In this document: in pieces, positions 1 through 8,566 of the stretch
How positions within the stretch are numbered: the stretch's first letter is position 1
Layout: each line of letters starts with the position of its first letter
The notes under the pieces: generated by a model
Databases searched by the model: none
The model's input: the letters and a program-made list of their open reading frames with translations, nothing else
Told to the model about the DNA's origin: nothing
Made by a program: the position numbers and the translations under genes
Assembly: GCA_040219085.1 (NCBI GenBank)
Contig: JAVJTC010000031.1
Location: forward strand, 47,833 to 111,832
Source of the DNA: Acidimicrobiales bacterium
Lineage (GTDB): Bacteria; Actinomycetota; Acidimicrobiia; Acidimicrobiales; JAVJTC01
Length of the DNA stretch: 64,000 nucleotides
Direction of reading: 5' to 3'

Positions 1-200
1 TGCTCGAGGCGCGCAGTCGCGAGGGCCTCGACGACGTGCCGATCGTCATCGGTGGCACCGTGCCACCCCGCGACGCCCGCAAACTGCGCGAGATGGGGGT
101 GACGGCCGTCTTCCCCGCCGGATCCGACATCGACGATGTCGTCGAGGCCGTCATCTCGCTGGCTCGCGACGCCCACGACGGAGATGGCGATGACGACTGA
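1..200 (+). CDS. Cobalamin-binding (small/C-terminal) subunit of methylmalonyl-CoA-type mutase, 3' end only
   Basis: The reading frame enters from the left edge (first full codon at base 3) and stops at TGA 198-200. The 65 visible residues include VIGGTVPPRDARKLREMG and then VTAVFPAGSDIDDVVEAV. This is the end of a B12-binding Rossmann domain as found in acyl-CoA mutases, where the GGxxPPxD strand-loop lies close to the corrinoid tail. The DxHxxG cobalamin motif would lie upstream, outside the window. The catalytic subunit starts 8-15 nt before this stop, so the two are translationally coupled. Only the C-terminus is visible, but the following gene makes the assignment firm. Confidence 0.85.
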   Translation, partial: LEARSREGLDDVPIVIGGTVPPRDARKLREMGVTAVFPAGSDIDDVVEAVISLARDAHDGDGDDD

Positions 201-1800
201 CCCTCGCCCGCGTGACGCGGTCACCACCGACTCCGGGATCGAGGTGCGCGCCCTGTACGGCCCCGGGGACCTCGGTGACCCGGACGCGTTCGTGGCGCGC
301 CTCGGACGGCCCGGAGAGCCACCGTTCACCCGCGGTCCCTACGAGGCGATGTACCGGGAGCGGCTCTGGACGATGCGCCAGTACGCCGGCTACGGATCCG
401 CCGAGGACACGAATGAGCGCTATCGCTACCTGCTCGCACAGGGCCAGACCGCCCTGTCGGTAGCGTTCGACCTTCCGACGCAGCTCGGCTACGACTCGAC
501 CGATCCGATCGCAGCGCCCGAGGTGGGCAGGGTGGGCGTGGCCATCGACTCCGCCGGTGACATGGCGGCGGTGTTCGACGGGCTCCCGCTCGACGAGCTG
601 TCGGTCAACTTCACGATCAACGCCACCGCCCCGATCATCTTGGCCTTCTACCTCGTCGCAGCCGAGCGCCAGGGGGTCGCGCGAAGGGACCTCGCCGGAA
701 CGCTCCAGAACGACATCCTCAAGGAGTTCCTGGCCCGCAAGACGTTCATCTATCCGCCTCAGCCGTCGATCCGCCTCGTGGCCGACGTCGTCGAGTACTG
801 CACGGCCGAGCTCCCGCGTTTCAACCCGATCTCCATCACCGGTTACCACGCACGCGAGGCGGGCTGCGACGCCATCCAGGAACTGGCCTTCACGATGTCG
901 GACGCGATCGCCTACGCCTCGGCGCTGTGTGAGCGGGGTCTCGACTTCGACGACTTCGCCCCCCGGCTGTCGTTCCATTTCTCGACGACGCTGGACCTCT
1001 TCGAGGAGGTCGCCAAGCTCAGGGCAGCCCGTCGCCTCTGGGCCGGCATCGCCAAGGACCGCTTCGGCGCGACGCTGTCCGAGTCGATGCGGCTCCGGTT
1101 CTTCTCCGGATGCTCGGGAGCGACGCTCACCGCTCAACAACCCATGAACAACGTGGTGCGCGCGACCATCCAGTGCCTGGGCGCCGTCCTCGGGGGCGCT
1201 CAGAGCATCCACGTCATGGGGTACGACGAGGCGCTGGCCATCCCGAGCGACGAGGCGGTGACCCTCGCCCTGCGTACCCAACAGATCGTCGCCCACGAGT
1301 CCGGCGTCGCCCGGACCGTGGACCCGCTCGCCGGGTCCTTCCACGTCGAGGCCCTGACCGACGAGATCGAGGAACGGGCGACGCGCCTCATCGAGACGAT
1401 CGACGACCTCGGCGGAGCGGTCAGCGCGATCGAGGCCGGTGCACCCCAGCGGTGGATTGCCGAGAGTGCGTACCGCACCGAGCGGGCCATCTCCGATGGC
1501 ACGAGTGTGAAGGTCGGGGTGAACAGCTACACGGACGACACCGAACCCCCCGAGCTGACCCTGTTCGAACTCGATGAATCCGGCTACGAGCGCCAGATCG
1601 CGCGCCTGCGTACGCACCTCGACAGCCGCGACGACGAGGCGGTGGGAGCAGCCCTTGCCACGGTGCGCGCGGCTGCGTCCGGTGACGACAACGTGATGCC
1701 GTCACTCGTGGATGCCGCCCGGATCGGAGCGACCCTCGGCGAGCTGTCCGATGTCCTGTGCGATGTGTTCGGTACCTATGACGAGCCGCCGCCGTGGTGA
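190..1800 (+). CDS. Acyl-CoA mutase catalytic (large) subunit, methylmalonyl-CoA mutase type
   Basis: About 536 aa, the length of stand-alone catalytic subunits that lack the B12 domain. The family signature runs throughout: FTRGPY near residue 47, RQYAGYGSAE near 63, SVAFDLPTQLGYDS, TINATAPI, LQNDILKEFLARKT, SITGYHAREAG (His about 220) and VDPLAGSF. Tyr in RQYAG and His in GYH match positions that are Tyr89 and His244 in the Propionibacterium enzyme, favouring methylmalonyl-CoA or a close analogue over the isobutyryl-type mutases. ATG 190 is preferred over ATG 184 because CGGAG (179-183) then sits 6 nt upstream. It overlaps the small-subunit stop and its own stop overlaps the next GTG (GTGA). 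The FNAHN-type segment of many relatives reads FSTTLD here, so an analogue substrate cannot be excluded. Confidence 0.9.
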   Translation: MTTDPRPRDAVTTDSGIEVRALYGPGDLGDPDAFVARLGRPGEPPFTRGPYEAMYRERLWTMRQYAGYGSAEDTNERYRYLLAQGQTALSVAFDLPTQLGYDSTDPIAAPEVGRVGVAIDSAGDMAAVFDGLPLDELSVNFTINATAPIILAFYLVAAERQGVARRDLAGTLQNDILKEFLARKTFIYPPQPSIRLVADVVEYCTAELPRFNPISITGYHAREAGCDAIQELAFTMSDAIAYASALCERGLDFDDFAPRLSFHFSTTLDLFEEVAKLRAARRLWAGIAKDRFGATLSESMRLRFFSGCSGATLTAQQPMNNVVRATIQCLGAVLGGAQSIHVMGYDEALAIPSDEAVTLALRTQQIVAHESGVARTVDPLAGSFHVEALTDEIEERATRLIETIDDLGGAVSAIEAGAPQRWIAESAYRTERAISDGTSVKVGVNSYTDDTEPPELTLFELDESGYERQIARLRTHLDSRDDEAVGAALATVRAAASGDDNVMPSLVDAARIGATLGELSDVLCDVFGTYDEPPPW

Positions 1801-2993
1801 GCGACACGATGGCGACGCCGCTGGCCGGAACGAAGGTGGTGGACCTGACGCGCTTCGTGGCGGGTTCGTACGCGACGATGCTCCTGGCGGCTCTCGGCGC
1901 TGAGGTCCTCAAGATCGAGGTTCCACCCGGTGGCGACTCCTATCGCGGCCAGGGCGCGGTCAAGACCGAGACCGGTTCGACCCTGTTCGAATCGCTGAAC
2001 CGTGCGAAGCGCAGCGTGGTCCTCGACTTCCGCGAACCGGACGGGTCCCAGGCGCTCGAGGCACTCCTGGCCGGCGGTGACTTCCTGGTCCACAACGCGC
2101 GACCCGGGAGCCTCGCCCGACACGGCCTCGACTTCGCAGCCGTCCACGAACGTCACCCGCACCTCGTCTACGCCGCGATCTCGGCGTTCGGCGATGTCGG
2201 CCCCGATGCCACCCGGGGAGGTTTCGACCTGATCGTGCAGGCTGCGAGCGGACTCATGGCCGTGACAGGCAGCCCCGAGTCCGGACCCGTGAAGGTCGGA
2301 GCGCCGGTCCTCGACGTCGGCGCCGGTCTCGCGGTCGTGATCGCGATCCTCGCCGCTCACTCGCAGCGGGCGTCGACCGGCATCGGTGGTGAGGTCTCCT
2401 CGTCGCTTCTCGAGTTCGCCCTCGCAGGTCTGACCACGCTGACCCCCGACGTGGTTGCAACCGGGGTCGCGCCCCCGCTGCTCGGCACGCACTCGCCGAC
2501 GTTCGCTCCCTACGGGGCCTTCGCCGCAGGTGACGGGTACCTCGTCCTCGCCGGTGCCGGTAGCGACCGGCTCTGGCCGCTGCTCTGTGAGGTGCTCGAA
2601 CGCGCGGACCTCGTCGACGACCCGCGCTTCGTCGACAACGCGACCCGCGTCGCCCACCGCGACGAGCTCACCGCCGAGATCGAGGCTGTGCTCGCCCGCC
2701 GTGACGTCGCCGACTGGCTCGTTCAGCTCGACGCGGCCGGCGTTCCAGCGGGAACGGTTCGATCGCTTCCCGACCTGCTGGCATCCGAACAGGTCGCCGC
2801 CCTGGGGCAACTCAGGGCGCCGGACGGATCAGCGCAGGGTCCCCACGTGGAGGTCCCGTTCCGGCTGGGTGGGAACAGGCCGCACCTCGGCCCGGCACCT
2901 GCGCTCGGGGCGGACACCCGTGCGGTGCTCACCGACGCCGGGGTCGACACGGCTGTCGTCGACCGGATCTGCGCGGCGGGCGGGCTCCGGTGA
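1797..2993 (+). CDS. Family III (CaiB/BaiF-type) CoA-transferase
   Basis: About 398 aa, normal for the family. It opens with PLAGTKVVDLTRFVAGSYA and LGAEVLKIEVP, then NRAKRSVVLDFRE and RGGFDLIVQAASGLMAVTG. The Asp in VGAPVLDVGAGL (near residue 167) aligns with the Asp that forms the acyl-enzyme anhydride in formyl-CoA transferase. The enzyme would move CoA onto a carboxylic acid, or racemise a 2-methylacyl-CoA as relatives do. GTG 1797 overlaps the mutase stop (GTGA); GTG 1794 and ATG 1809 are alternatives. The coupling to a mutase suggests it activates the acid that the mutase later isomerises. The substrate is inferred. Confidence 0.85.
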   Translation: MSDTMATPLAGTKVVDLTRFVAGSYATMLLAALGAEVLKIEVPPGGDSYRGQGAVKTETGSTLFESLNRAKRSVVLDFREPDGSQALEALLAGGDFLVHNARPGSLARHGLDFAAVHERHPHLVYAAISAFGDVGPDATRGGFDLIVQAASGLMAVTGSPESGPVKVGAPVLDVGAGLAVVIAILAAHSQRASTGIGGEVSSSLLEFALAGLTTLTPDVVATGVAPPLLGTHSPTFAPYGAFAAGDGYLVLAGAGSDRLWPLLCEVLERADLVDDPRFVDNATRVAHRDELTAEIEAVLARRDVADWLVQLDAAGVPAGTVRSLPDLLASEQVAALGQLRAPDGSAQGPHVEVPFRLGGNRPHLGPAPALGADTRAVLTDAGVDTAVVDRICAAGGLR

Positions 2994-4084
2994 GCGCCCC
3001 CGACACACTCGTCGCCGAGGTCCTCGACCGTACGCGCGTGCTGGCGCAGACTCCCGCACCGTCCTTCCATGAGGGGGACCGCGCAGCGCTGGTGTCGGGG
3101 TGGTGGGCCGAGTGGGCCGCCGAGGTCGATGTCGACGCCGTCGGCAACGTCTGGGCGCGGGTCCGGCCGGGCGACGGACCGGCAGTCGTCGTCGCAGCCC
3201 ATCTCGACACGGTGTTCTCTGCCGATTTCGACCACAGTGTCGTGGAACGCGACGGCCACCTCTTCGGTCCCTCGGTCGGCGACGACAGCGTCGCGGTCGC
3301 CGCCCTCGGCGCACTCGACGCTCTGTTGCCACCAGACCCCGGGGGACCGGTGTGGGTCCTGGCCACGGTCGGTGAGGAGGGCCTCGGGAACCTCACCGGG
3401 ATCCGCCATGCTCTGTCCGCTCCGCCAGTCGAGATCGGAGCTGTGATCGCGCTGGAGGGGAACTGGCTCGGGCGTGTCTGTTCGACCGCTGTCGGGTCCG
3501 TCCGTCGCAGGGTGACCCTCCGCGGCCCCGGTGGCCACGCATGGGAGGCCTCCGAGGCTCCCAGTGCAGTTCACGGCGTCGCACGGGTTGTTGCCACGCT
3601 CGACTCTGCGCAACGGCCCATCGACGCGCGCACGGCGGTCAACGTCGGACGGATCGGCGGCGGAACGGCGATCAACGCCCGTGCCGATCACGCCTGGTTC
3701 GACGTCGATCTGCGAGCTGAGTCCCAAGCCGCGCTCGACGAGCTCGTGGCGACACTCGAGTCCACGGTGGCGGCGGCCGCAGGTGATTTCGCCATCGAGG
3801 TCGAGTCGCTGGGTGACCGCCCGGCAGGTGCGATCGATCCAACTCATCCACTCGTCCTCGCCGCGCTCGAGGCTCTGGACGCTGCAGGAATCGTCGGGGA
3901 GCTGACGGCCGCGAGCACCGACGCGAACGCCGCCCACCCGGTCGGCGTGCCCGCCATCGCGCTGGGCGTGACACGCGGCGGCGGGGAACACACCCCTGAC
4001 GAGTGGATAGAGACGGCGCCCCTCGGGCGCGGCCTGAGCGTGCTGGCCGCGACCATCACCACTTACCTGAGGAGAACGACATGA
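2990..4084 (+). CDS. M20-family metallohydrolase (PepT/ArgE/YlmB-like)
   Basis: 364 aa with the di-zinc M20 layout: HLD at 71-73, GDDS at 97-100, GEEG at 128-131 (catalytic Glu plus ligand), a dimerisation-domain GGTAIN segment, and a C-terminal GGEHTPDEW carrying the last His ligand. M20 enzymes cleave peptide, N-acetyl, N-formyl or N-carbamoyl amide bonds. In Bacillus the M20 protein YlmB deformylates N-formyl-aminopyrimidine for TenA, so a similar acyl-amide substrate fits this neighbourhood. A plain aminopeptidase is the alternative. GTG 2990 overlaps the CoA-transferase stop (GTGA). Confidence 0.85.
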   Translation: MSAPDTLVAEVLDRTRVLAQTPAPSFHEGDRAALVSGWWAEWAAEVDVDAVGNVWARVRPGDGPAVVVAAHLDTVFSADFDHSVVERDGHLFGPSVGDDSVAVAALGALDALLPPDPGGPVWVLATVGEEGLGNLTGIRHALSAPPVEIGAVIALEGNWLGRVCSTAVGSVRRRVTLRGPGGHAWEASEAPSAVHGVARVVATLDSAQRPIDARTAVNVGRIGGGTAINARADHAWFDVDLRAESQAALDELVATLESTVAAAAGDFAIEVESLGDRPAGAIDPTHPLVLAALEALDAAGIVGELTAASTDANAAHPVGVPAIALGVTRGGGEHTPDEWIETAPLGRGLSVLAATITTYLRRTT

Positions 4085-5073
4085 CCGACGTCGCCCGAGG
4101 AGTCGTGCTCCAGGGGGTCGACTCGCCTCCCGATCTCGTCGACTTCGCACGCCGTATGGAGTCCCAGGGGTTCGACCACCTGTGGATGACGGAGTCGTCC
4201 TTGCACGCACGAGATCCGTACCAGCTACTTGCCCTCGCTGCGGCGGCCACGGAGCGGCTCGTCGTCGGTACGGCCGTGACGAATCCGGTCAGTCGCCACC
4301 CCGCTCTGACCGCGGTCGCCGCGGCGACGCTCGACGAGGTCTCCGGCGGCAGGGCGATTCTCGGGATCGGAGCCGGTGACCGGCCGTTGGTGGCCCTCGG
4401 GATGAAGCCGGCGCGCCTCGCGGTCCTCGAGGCGTCAATACATGCGATCCGTTCGTTGATGGCGGGCGAAGACGTCGACGTCTCAGCGCCCGGCTTCGAT
4501 CTCGTCGACGCGCACCTACGGTTTCCGACCCGCCCCGACGTTCCGATCTTCGTTTCGGCCAGTGGACCGAAGACCCTCGAACTGGCCGGGCGGGTGGCCG
4601 ACGGGGTGATCCTGCTGTGTGGCCTCGACCCCTCCGTGGTGAGGTGGGCGCTCACGCAGATCGATGCTGGCGCACGGACAGCCGGTCGGCCGCGTCCCCA
4701 GGTGGCGATCTTCGCCTACGGGGTGATCGACGAGGACGAGGCAGCCGCCGTCGAGGGCGCCCGTTCGATCGCCGCATGGTTTCCCCAGACGTCACCGCAC
4801 TACTGCGAGCTGGTGGGCCTCGACCCCCGGATCGTTCAGGCCGTGCGTGAGCGCTACACGGGTGGGGAGTTCCAGGAGGCGGCCGAGGCAGCCGCTCTGT
4901 TGCCGGTCGAGTTCGTCCAGAAGATGGCGCTCGCCGGAGGGCGGGAGCTCGTGACCGGTCAGCTACAGGCGCTGGCAGAGACCGGGGTCGACTCGATCAA
5001 CGTGTTCCCGCTCGGCGAGGACAGGTTCGCGACCGTCGAGGCGTTCGACGAGTGCTGGCGGGCGCTGCGCTGA
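4081..5073 (+). CDS. LLM-class flavin/F420-dependent oxidoreductase
   Basis: 330 aa with a luciferase-like TIM-barrel pattern: GFDHLWMTES near 32, TERLVVGTAVTNPVSRHP, GRAILGIGAGD and VPIFVSASGPKTLELAGRVADGVIL. This arrangement matches F420-dependent Mer-like proteins more closely than FMN monooxygenases, but the cofactor cannot be fixed by eye. ATG 4081 overlaps the M20 stop (ATGA) with GAGGAGA just upstream. RutA, which opens the uracil/thymine ring, belongs to the same superfamily, so a role in ring chemistry is possible. That role is inference from context. Confidence 0.82.
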   Translation: MTDVARGVVLQGVDSPPDLVDFARRMESQGFDHLWMTESSLHARDPYQLLALAAAATERLVVGTAVTNPVSRHPALTAVAAATLDEVSGGRAILGIGAGDRPLVALGMKPARLAVLEASIHAIRSLMAGEDVDVSAPGFDLVDAHLRFPTRPDVPIFVSASGPKTLELAGRVADGVILLCGLDPSVVRWALTQIDAGARTAGRPRPQVAIFAYGVIDEDEAAAVEGARSIAAWFPQTSPHYCELVGLDPRIVQAVRERYTGGEFQEAAEAAALLPVEFVQKMALAGGRELVTGQLQALAETGVDSINVFPLGEDRFATVEAFDECWRALR

Positions 5074-5117
5074 CCGACCAGCCGGGACACGGAAACCACG
5101 ACGACAGGAGCGGACCG

Positions 5118-5411
5118 GTGACCAACGCATTGATGAACATCCAGATCATTCCCAAGGTCGAGGACCTCGAGGATCTCTATCCCGCAGTCGAGGCGGCCAT
5201 CGCCCTGGTCGAAGGGTCGGGACTGCCCTATGAGGTGGGCGCGCTCGGCACGACGGTGGAGGGTGATCTCGACACGCTCGTCGAGCTGGCCCGGCGGATG
5301 AACGAGATCGTCGTCGAGCGGGGAGCGACTTCGGTGATCTCCCAGATCCGGATCTACCTCGGACGCGAACCGATCTCGATGGACGGCCTCACGGCGAAGT
5401 TCCGCGAGTGA
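5118..5411 (+). CDS. Small thiamine-binding protein (MTH1187/YkoF superfamily)
   Basis: 97 aa, one compact ferredoxin-like domain. The segment LPYEVGALGTTVEGDLDTLVEL, followed by ATSVISQIRIYLGR, fits the family that binds thiamine or its pyrimidine (MTH1187; YkoF in Bacillus). GTG 5118 has ACAGGAG 7 nt upstream; no better start lies in frame. It follows the LLM gene by 44 nt and is probably the last gene of the mutase operon. It converges on a TenA gene 20 nt further on. It is probably cytoplasmic, since no signal peptide is visible. This gene ties the acyl-CoA part of the cluster to thiamine-type ligands. Confidence 0.75.
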   Translation: MTNALMNIQIIPKVEDLEDLYPAVEAAIALVEGSGLPYEVGALGTTVEGDLDTLVELARRMNEIVVERGATSVISQIRIYLGREPISMDGLTAKFRE

Positions 5412-5431
5412 ACTGGTCGCAAGCGCACGAG

Positions 5432-6079
5432 TCAGCGCGAGGTCGCCGTTGCGGTCGCGGCGTCGTCCCAGAGTGCCATCTCGAAGGCCATTCCCGTCTC
5501 GAAGATCTCGATGGCAGCGGCCTCGTCGATGTCGAGGTCGTCGACGATGCGGGCGAAACGCGCGGTGTACTCCTGGAAGTCGCCGGAGGCGTACATCTCG
5601 ATCCAGCGGCGGTAGCGGGGCTCGGTGGGCGGATCGAGGGTGAGCCCTATGGCGCTGAACCCCACCATGCAGGGGAGGACCGCGACCACCCCCGTCTCGA
5701 GGGTGTCGCTGTTGTCGACCAGGTGGGCCGTGTAGCCGCGACAGGCCTCGCCCATCTCCGCGGTCCCGAGGTCTGCGCCGAAGATCTCCGCCAGCTCCCG
5801 GATCTGTCGGACCTCGGTGTGGATCGTGTAGTGCGCACCGTCGATCAACGTCGCGAGGTGACGGTCCGGGGCCAACGAGGCGAGCCGGGCGAGAACCCGC
5901 GAGTACGTGTGGAGATAGAGATGATCCTGTTCGATCCAGCGGCGCATCACGGCCGGGTCGAGCGTCCCGGTGAGTATCCCCCGGAACGCCGGCGAGTCGG
6001 CTCTGGCATGTACCCACGGTCGGGCCCGTTCGGTCAGCAACGCATGAAGGCCGGGCGCCTTGCTCGTTCCAGATCTCAT
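5432..6079 (-). CDS. tenA: TenA-family aminopyrimidine hydrolase (thiaminase II fold), copy 1
   Basis: 215 aa, all-helical TenA/PQQC family. It has EQDHLYLHTY (Asp 52, Tyr 55), LPCMVGF with Cys 137 in the nucleophile position, and FEMALWD with Glu 200 in the acid/base position. Cys plus Glu places it in the TenA_C class, which hydrolyses 4-amino-5-aminomethyl-2-methylpyrimidine or thiamine. ATG 6079 is chosen; GTG 6106 would add nine residues. Neither has a clear Shine-Dalgarno sequence. The palindrome TAAGATCTTA (6083-6092) lies immediately upstream of the chosen start. The gene diverges from the ThiY-like lipoprotein. Confidence 0.85.
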   Translation of the reverse strand: MRSGTSKAPGLHALLTERARPWVHARADSPAFRGILTGTLDPAVMRRWIEQDHLYLHTYSRVLARLASLAPDRHLATLIDGAHYTIHTEVRQIRELAEIFGADLGTAEMGEACRGYTAHLVDNSDTLETGVVAVLPCMVGFSAIGLTLDPPTEPRYRRWIEMYASGDFQEYTARFARIVDDLDIDEAAAIEIFETGMAFEMALWDDAATATATSR

Positions 6080-6410
6080 GTCTAAGATCTTACCCAGCTC
6101 GGCCACCCGGGGGAGGTGTCGTGCAAAGAGCAGGCGCCATGACGATGAAGCCGGTCGACCGGGACCGGAATACCCACGCGTCCTCGTTGTCAGAGAGTCG
6201 TCAGATTCGCCACAGGCTCCGTTCCCGCAGATGGAACAACCCTGTGATCCGCCGGGTGAACACGCTCGCTACCTTCGGCACCAGTGCTCGCCCGGGGCCG
6301 ACAGCCCGACCCGGGACAGCGCCGACCGATACCGGGCGGACGGGTGCCCAAGATGTTGACGCCGGCCACGCGTCGGTCAGAGATCGCATACGCGAAGAGG
6401 GAGAGAGTCC
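6080..6410. other. Divergent intergenic region between tenA and the ThiY-like gene
   Basis: A 331-nt spacer that must carry the promoters for both directions. I see a TTGACG hexamer at 6356-6361 but no convincing -10 at the right distance, and an A/G-rich ribosome-binding stretch at about 6397-6407. The 10-bp palindrome TAAGATCTTA at 6083-6092 could be an operator. I looked for the conserved TPP-riboswitch blocks (CTGAGA, and the CTGATC...GCCAGCG pair) on the plus strand and did not find a convincing set. Open frames across it lack homology and are not called. Confidence 0.5.
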
Positions 6411-7532
6411 ATGGTCCGTAGTCGAAGGTTCAGACTTCTGGTTGCGTTGCTACTCGTGTTCGGCCTGATCGCCGCAGCATGTGGTGACGACGACGACACG
6501 AGTGCCGGAGGTGACGACGGCGCGGCATCCGATGATGGCGCGGCATCCGACGACGGTGCCGCGTCCGACGACGGTGCCGCTGACGACGGCGACGAGCCGA
6601 TGGAGATGGAGACCGTCACGCTCCAGCTCGACTGGGTTCCCAACACGAACCACACCGGCTTCTTCGTCGCCGACGAGCTGGGCTACTACGCCGACGCCGG
6701 CATCGAGTTGGAGGTACTGCCGTATTCCGGCGGCAACGGTGACACGATCGTCGCCGAGGGCCAGGCGGACTTCGCCATCTCGTTCCAGAACAGCATCACG
6801 CTCGCCCGTCCGGTCGGCGTTCCCATCAAGGCCGTTGCGGCTGTGATCCAGCACACCGCAGAGGCGATTGCCGTCCGCGGTGACCGCGACGACCTCAATT
6901 CGCCCGCCGATCTCGACGGGCTTCTCTACGCTGGCTTCGGAGGCCCCTTCGAGGTGCCCGTCATGACGGCTGTCATCCAGGCCGCCGGCGGCGAGGGCGA
7001 ATTCGACAGCGTCGTTCTCGACACCGCCGCCTACGAGGCCGTCTACAACGGCTCAGCTGATTTCGTCATCCCATTCAAGACGTGGGAGGGCGTCGAGGCC
7101 GAGATCACCGGCCAGCCGCTCAAGTACTTCGAGTACGCCGACTACGGCGTGCCGGACCACTACTCGGTCATCATCGTGGCCGGTGAGGACTTCCTGGCCG
7201 ACAACGCCGACCTCGCGTCACGTTTCCTCGAGGCAACGCGGATGGGCTTCGAGTTCGGCGCCGAGAACCCGACCGAGGCGGGCCAGATGCTCATCGACGC
7301 CAACCCCGGCGTCTTCAACGAGGAGGAACTCGTCTTCCAGAGCCAGGAGCTCATGGCCAACGAGTTCTTCCTGGCCGACGACGGGACCTGGGGTTGCATC
7401 GAACTCGACAAGTTCGCCGCCTACTCGGGCTTCCTCTACGGCGCGAACATCGTCGTCGACGAGGGCGGCGACGCCCTCACCGAAGAGCCGGACTGGTCCG
7501 AGTTCTTCGACATGACCTACCTGGGCTGCTGA
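6411..7532 (+). CDS. ThiY-like (NMT1/THI5 fold) substrate-binding lipoprotein
   Basis: 373 aa. A lipoprotein signal (RRFRLLVALLLVFG) ends at IAAAC with Cys 24. Next comes an Asp-rich linker with three AASDDG repeats (about residues 25-63), then an NMT1 domain starting near 70 with LDWVPNTNHTGFFVADELGY. The DWxPNTNHTG block is characteristic of binding proteins for hydroxymethylpyrimidine or formylaminopyrimidine (ThiY). The protein would sit on the outer face of the membrane and deliver a pyrimidine to the permease. Start ATG 6411 follows GAGGGAGAG. A strong hairpin separates it from the permease gene. The exact ligand (HMP, formyl-aminopyrimidine or a mimic) is open. Confidence 0.88.
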   Translation: MVRSRRFRLLVALLLVFGLIAAACGDDDDTSAGGDDGAASDDGAASDDGAASDDGAADDGDEPMEMETVTLQLDWVPNTNHTGFFVADELGYYADAGIELEVLPYSGGNGDTIVAEGQADFAISFQNSITLARPVGVPIKAVAAVIQHTAEAIAVRGDRDDLNSPADLDGLLYAGFGGPFEVPVMTAVIQAAGGEGEFDSVVLDTAAYEAVYNGSADFVIPFKTWEGVEAEITGQPLKYFEYADYGVPDHYSVIIVAGEDFLADNADLASRFLEATRMGFEFGAENPTEAGQMLIDANPGVFNEEELVFQSQELMANEFFLADDGTWGCIELDKFAAYSGFLYGANIVVDEGGDALTEEPDWSEFFDMTYLGC

Positions 7533-7570
7533 GCAATCGCCGGGATCGGGCCCTGTCCGGTCCCGGCGGG

Positions 7571-7612
7571 CCCACCTGGACCTGTCGGCGCACGTCGACA
7601 CGTCCAGGTGGG
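7571..7612 (+). other. Intercistronic stem-loop between binding protein and permease
   Basis: CCCACCTGGAC (7571-7581) pairs perfectly with GTCCAGGTGGG (7602-7612). After one C/C mismatch the stem continues with TGTCG/CGACA around an 8-nt loop. No T-run follows, so it is probably not a simple terminator. Hairpins here commonly stabilise the binding-protein message or reduce read-through to the permease, which would give the usual excess of binding protein. The function is inferred. Confidence 0.7.
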
Positions 7613-7648
7613 TCACCATGGGAGCCACGTCATCGCCGAGGAGGGAAC

Positions 7649-8536
7649 GTGACTGTTACCAGAGCGGATGCCGGAGCCGAGCCGGCCGTCGCGGGGCCGG
7701 GAGCGCATGAGGTCGTACCGCATGCCGGCCGTAGTCTCCCAGCGCGGCTCGGGAGTGCGGTGTGGCGGGGTGTGAAGCTGTTGACTCCGCCGCTACTCCT
7801 CGTGGCGGCACTCATCGGGTTCTGGCAGTGGTACGTCGTCACCAACGACGTCCGGCCGTCGACGCTGCCCTCGCCGGGTCGGGTGGTGCAGCAGGGCTGG
7901 CGTTTCCGTGACCAGCTCTGGGAGAACACGAAGCCGACGCTCCAGGAGACCTTCATCGGCTTCAGCCTGTCGGTCGCCATCGGGTCCCTGTTCGCCATCG
8001 CGATCGACTTCTCGAAGATCATCCGCCGCGCCGTGTACCCGGTGCTCGTCGCGTCCCAGACGCTGCCCATCATCGCGATCGCGCCGCTGATGATCATCTG
8101 GTTCGGCTTCGGGCTGCTGCCGAAGATCATCGTGGTCATCCTGGTGACTTTCTTCCCCATCACGGTGGCGCTCAGCGACGGCTTCCGCTCCGCTGAGGCC
8201 GAGGCCATGGACCTGCTCGGGTCGATGGGTGCCAGCCGCTGGGAGGTGTTCCGCTACGTCCGGCTCCCGAGCGCGCTCCCGTCGTTCTTCTCCGGGCTCA
8301 GGATCTCGATCACCTATGCGGTGGTGGGAGCCGTCTTCGCTGAATACGTCGGCGCGAAGAAGGGCCTCGGCATCTTCATGCTGTTGCAGAAGAACTCGTT
8401 CCGGACCGACCTCGTGCTCGCAGCCGTGTGCGTGACAGCGCTCGTGAGCGTGTCGCTGTTCATGCTGGTCTCGGTGATCCAGCGCCTCACCATCCCCTGG
8501 TACGCGGCATCACGCGCCCACAAGACCAACAACTGA
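7649..8536 (+). CDS. ThiX-like ABC transporter permease
   Basis: 295 aa, BPD_transp_1 type, with about six hydrophobic segments starting near residue 45 (LLTPPLLLVAALIGFWQWYV). The cytoplasmic coupling (EAA) loop reads EAMDLLGSMGASRWE near 185-200, the surface that contacts an ABC ATPase. GTG 7649 is chosen because GAGGAGGGA lies right upstream (7638-7646). It is the natural partner of the preceding ThiY-like lipoprotein. No ATPase gene is present nearby, so the energising subunit must be shared or encoded elsewhere. Confidence 0.88.
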   Translation: MTVTRADAGAEPAVAGPGAHEVVPHAGRSLPARLGSAVWRGVKLLTPPLLLVAALIGFWQWYVVTNDVRPSTLPSPGRVVQQGWRFRDQLWENTKPTLQETFIGFSLSVAIGSLFAIAIDFSKIIRRAVYPVLVASQTLPIIAIAPLMIIWFGFGLLPKIIVVILVTFFPITVALSDGFRSAEAEAMDLLGSMGASRWEVFRYVRLPSALPSFFSGLRISITYAVVGAVFAEYVGAKKGLGIFMLLQKNSFRTDLVLAAVCVTALVSVSLFMLVSVIQRLTIPWYAASRAHKTNN

Positions 8537-8566
8537 CCCACACATCCATCCAACCGGAGGAGAGCG

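Noticed and set aside
151..1617. 488-codon minus-strand frame
   Set aside because: Antisense to the mutase gene, no motif; typical shadow in high-GC DNA.
6080..6410. TPP riboswitch upstream of the ThiY-like gene
   Set aside because: Fragments such as CAGAGAG and CCCTGTGATCC recall parts of the motif, but the paired conserved blocks and spacing are missing.
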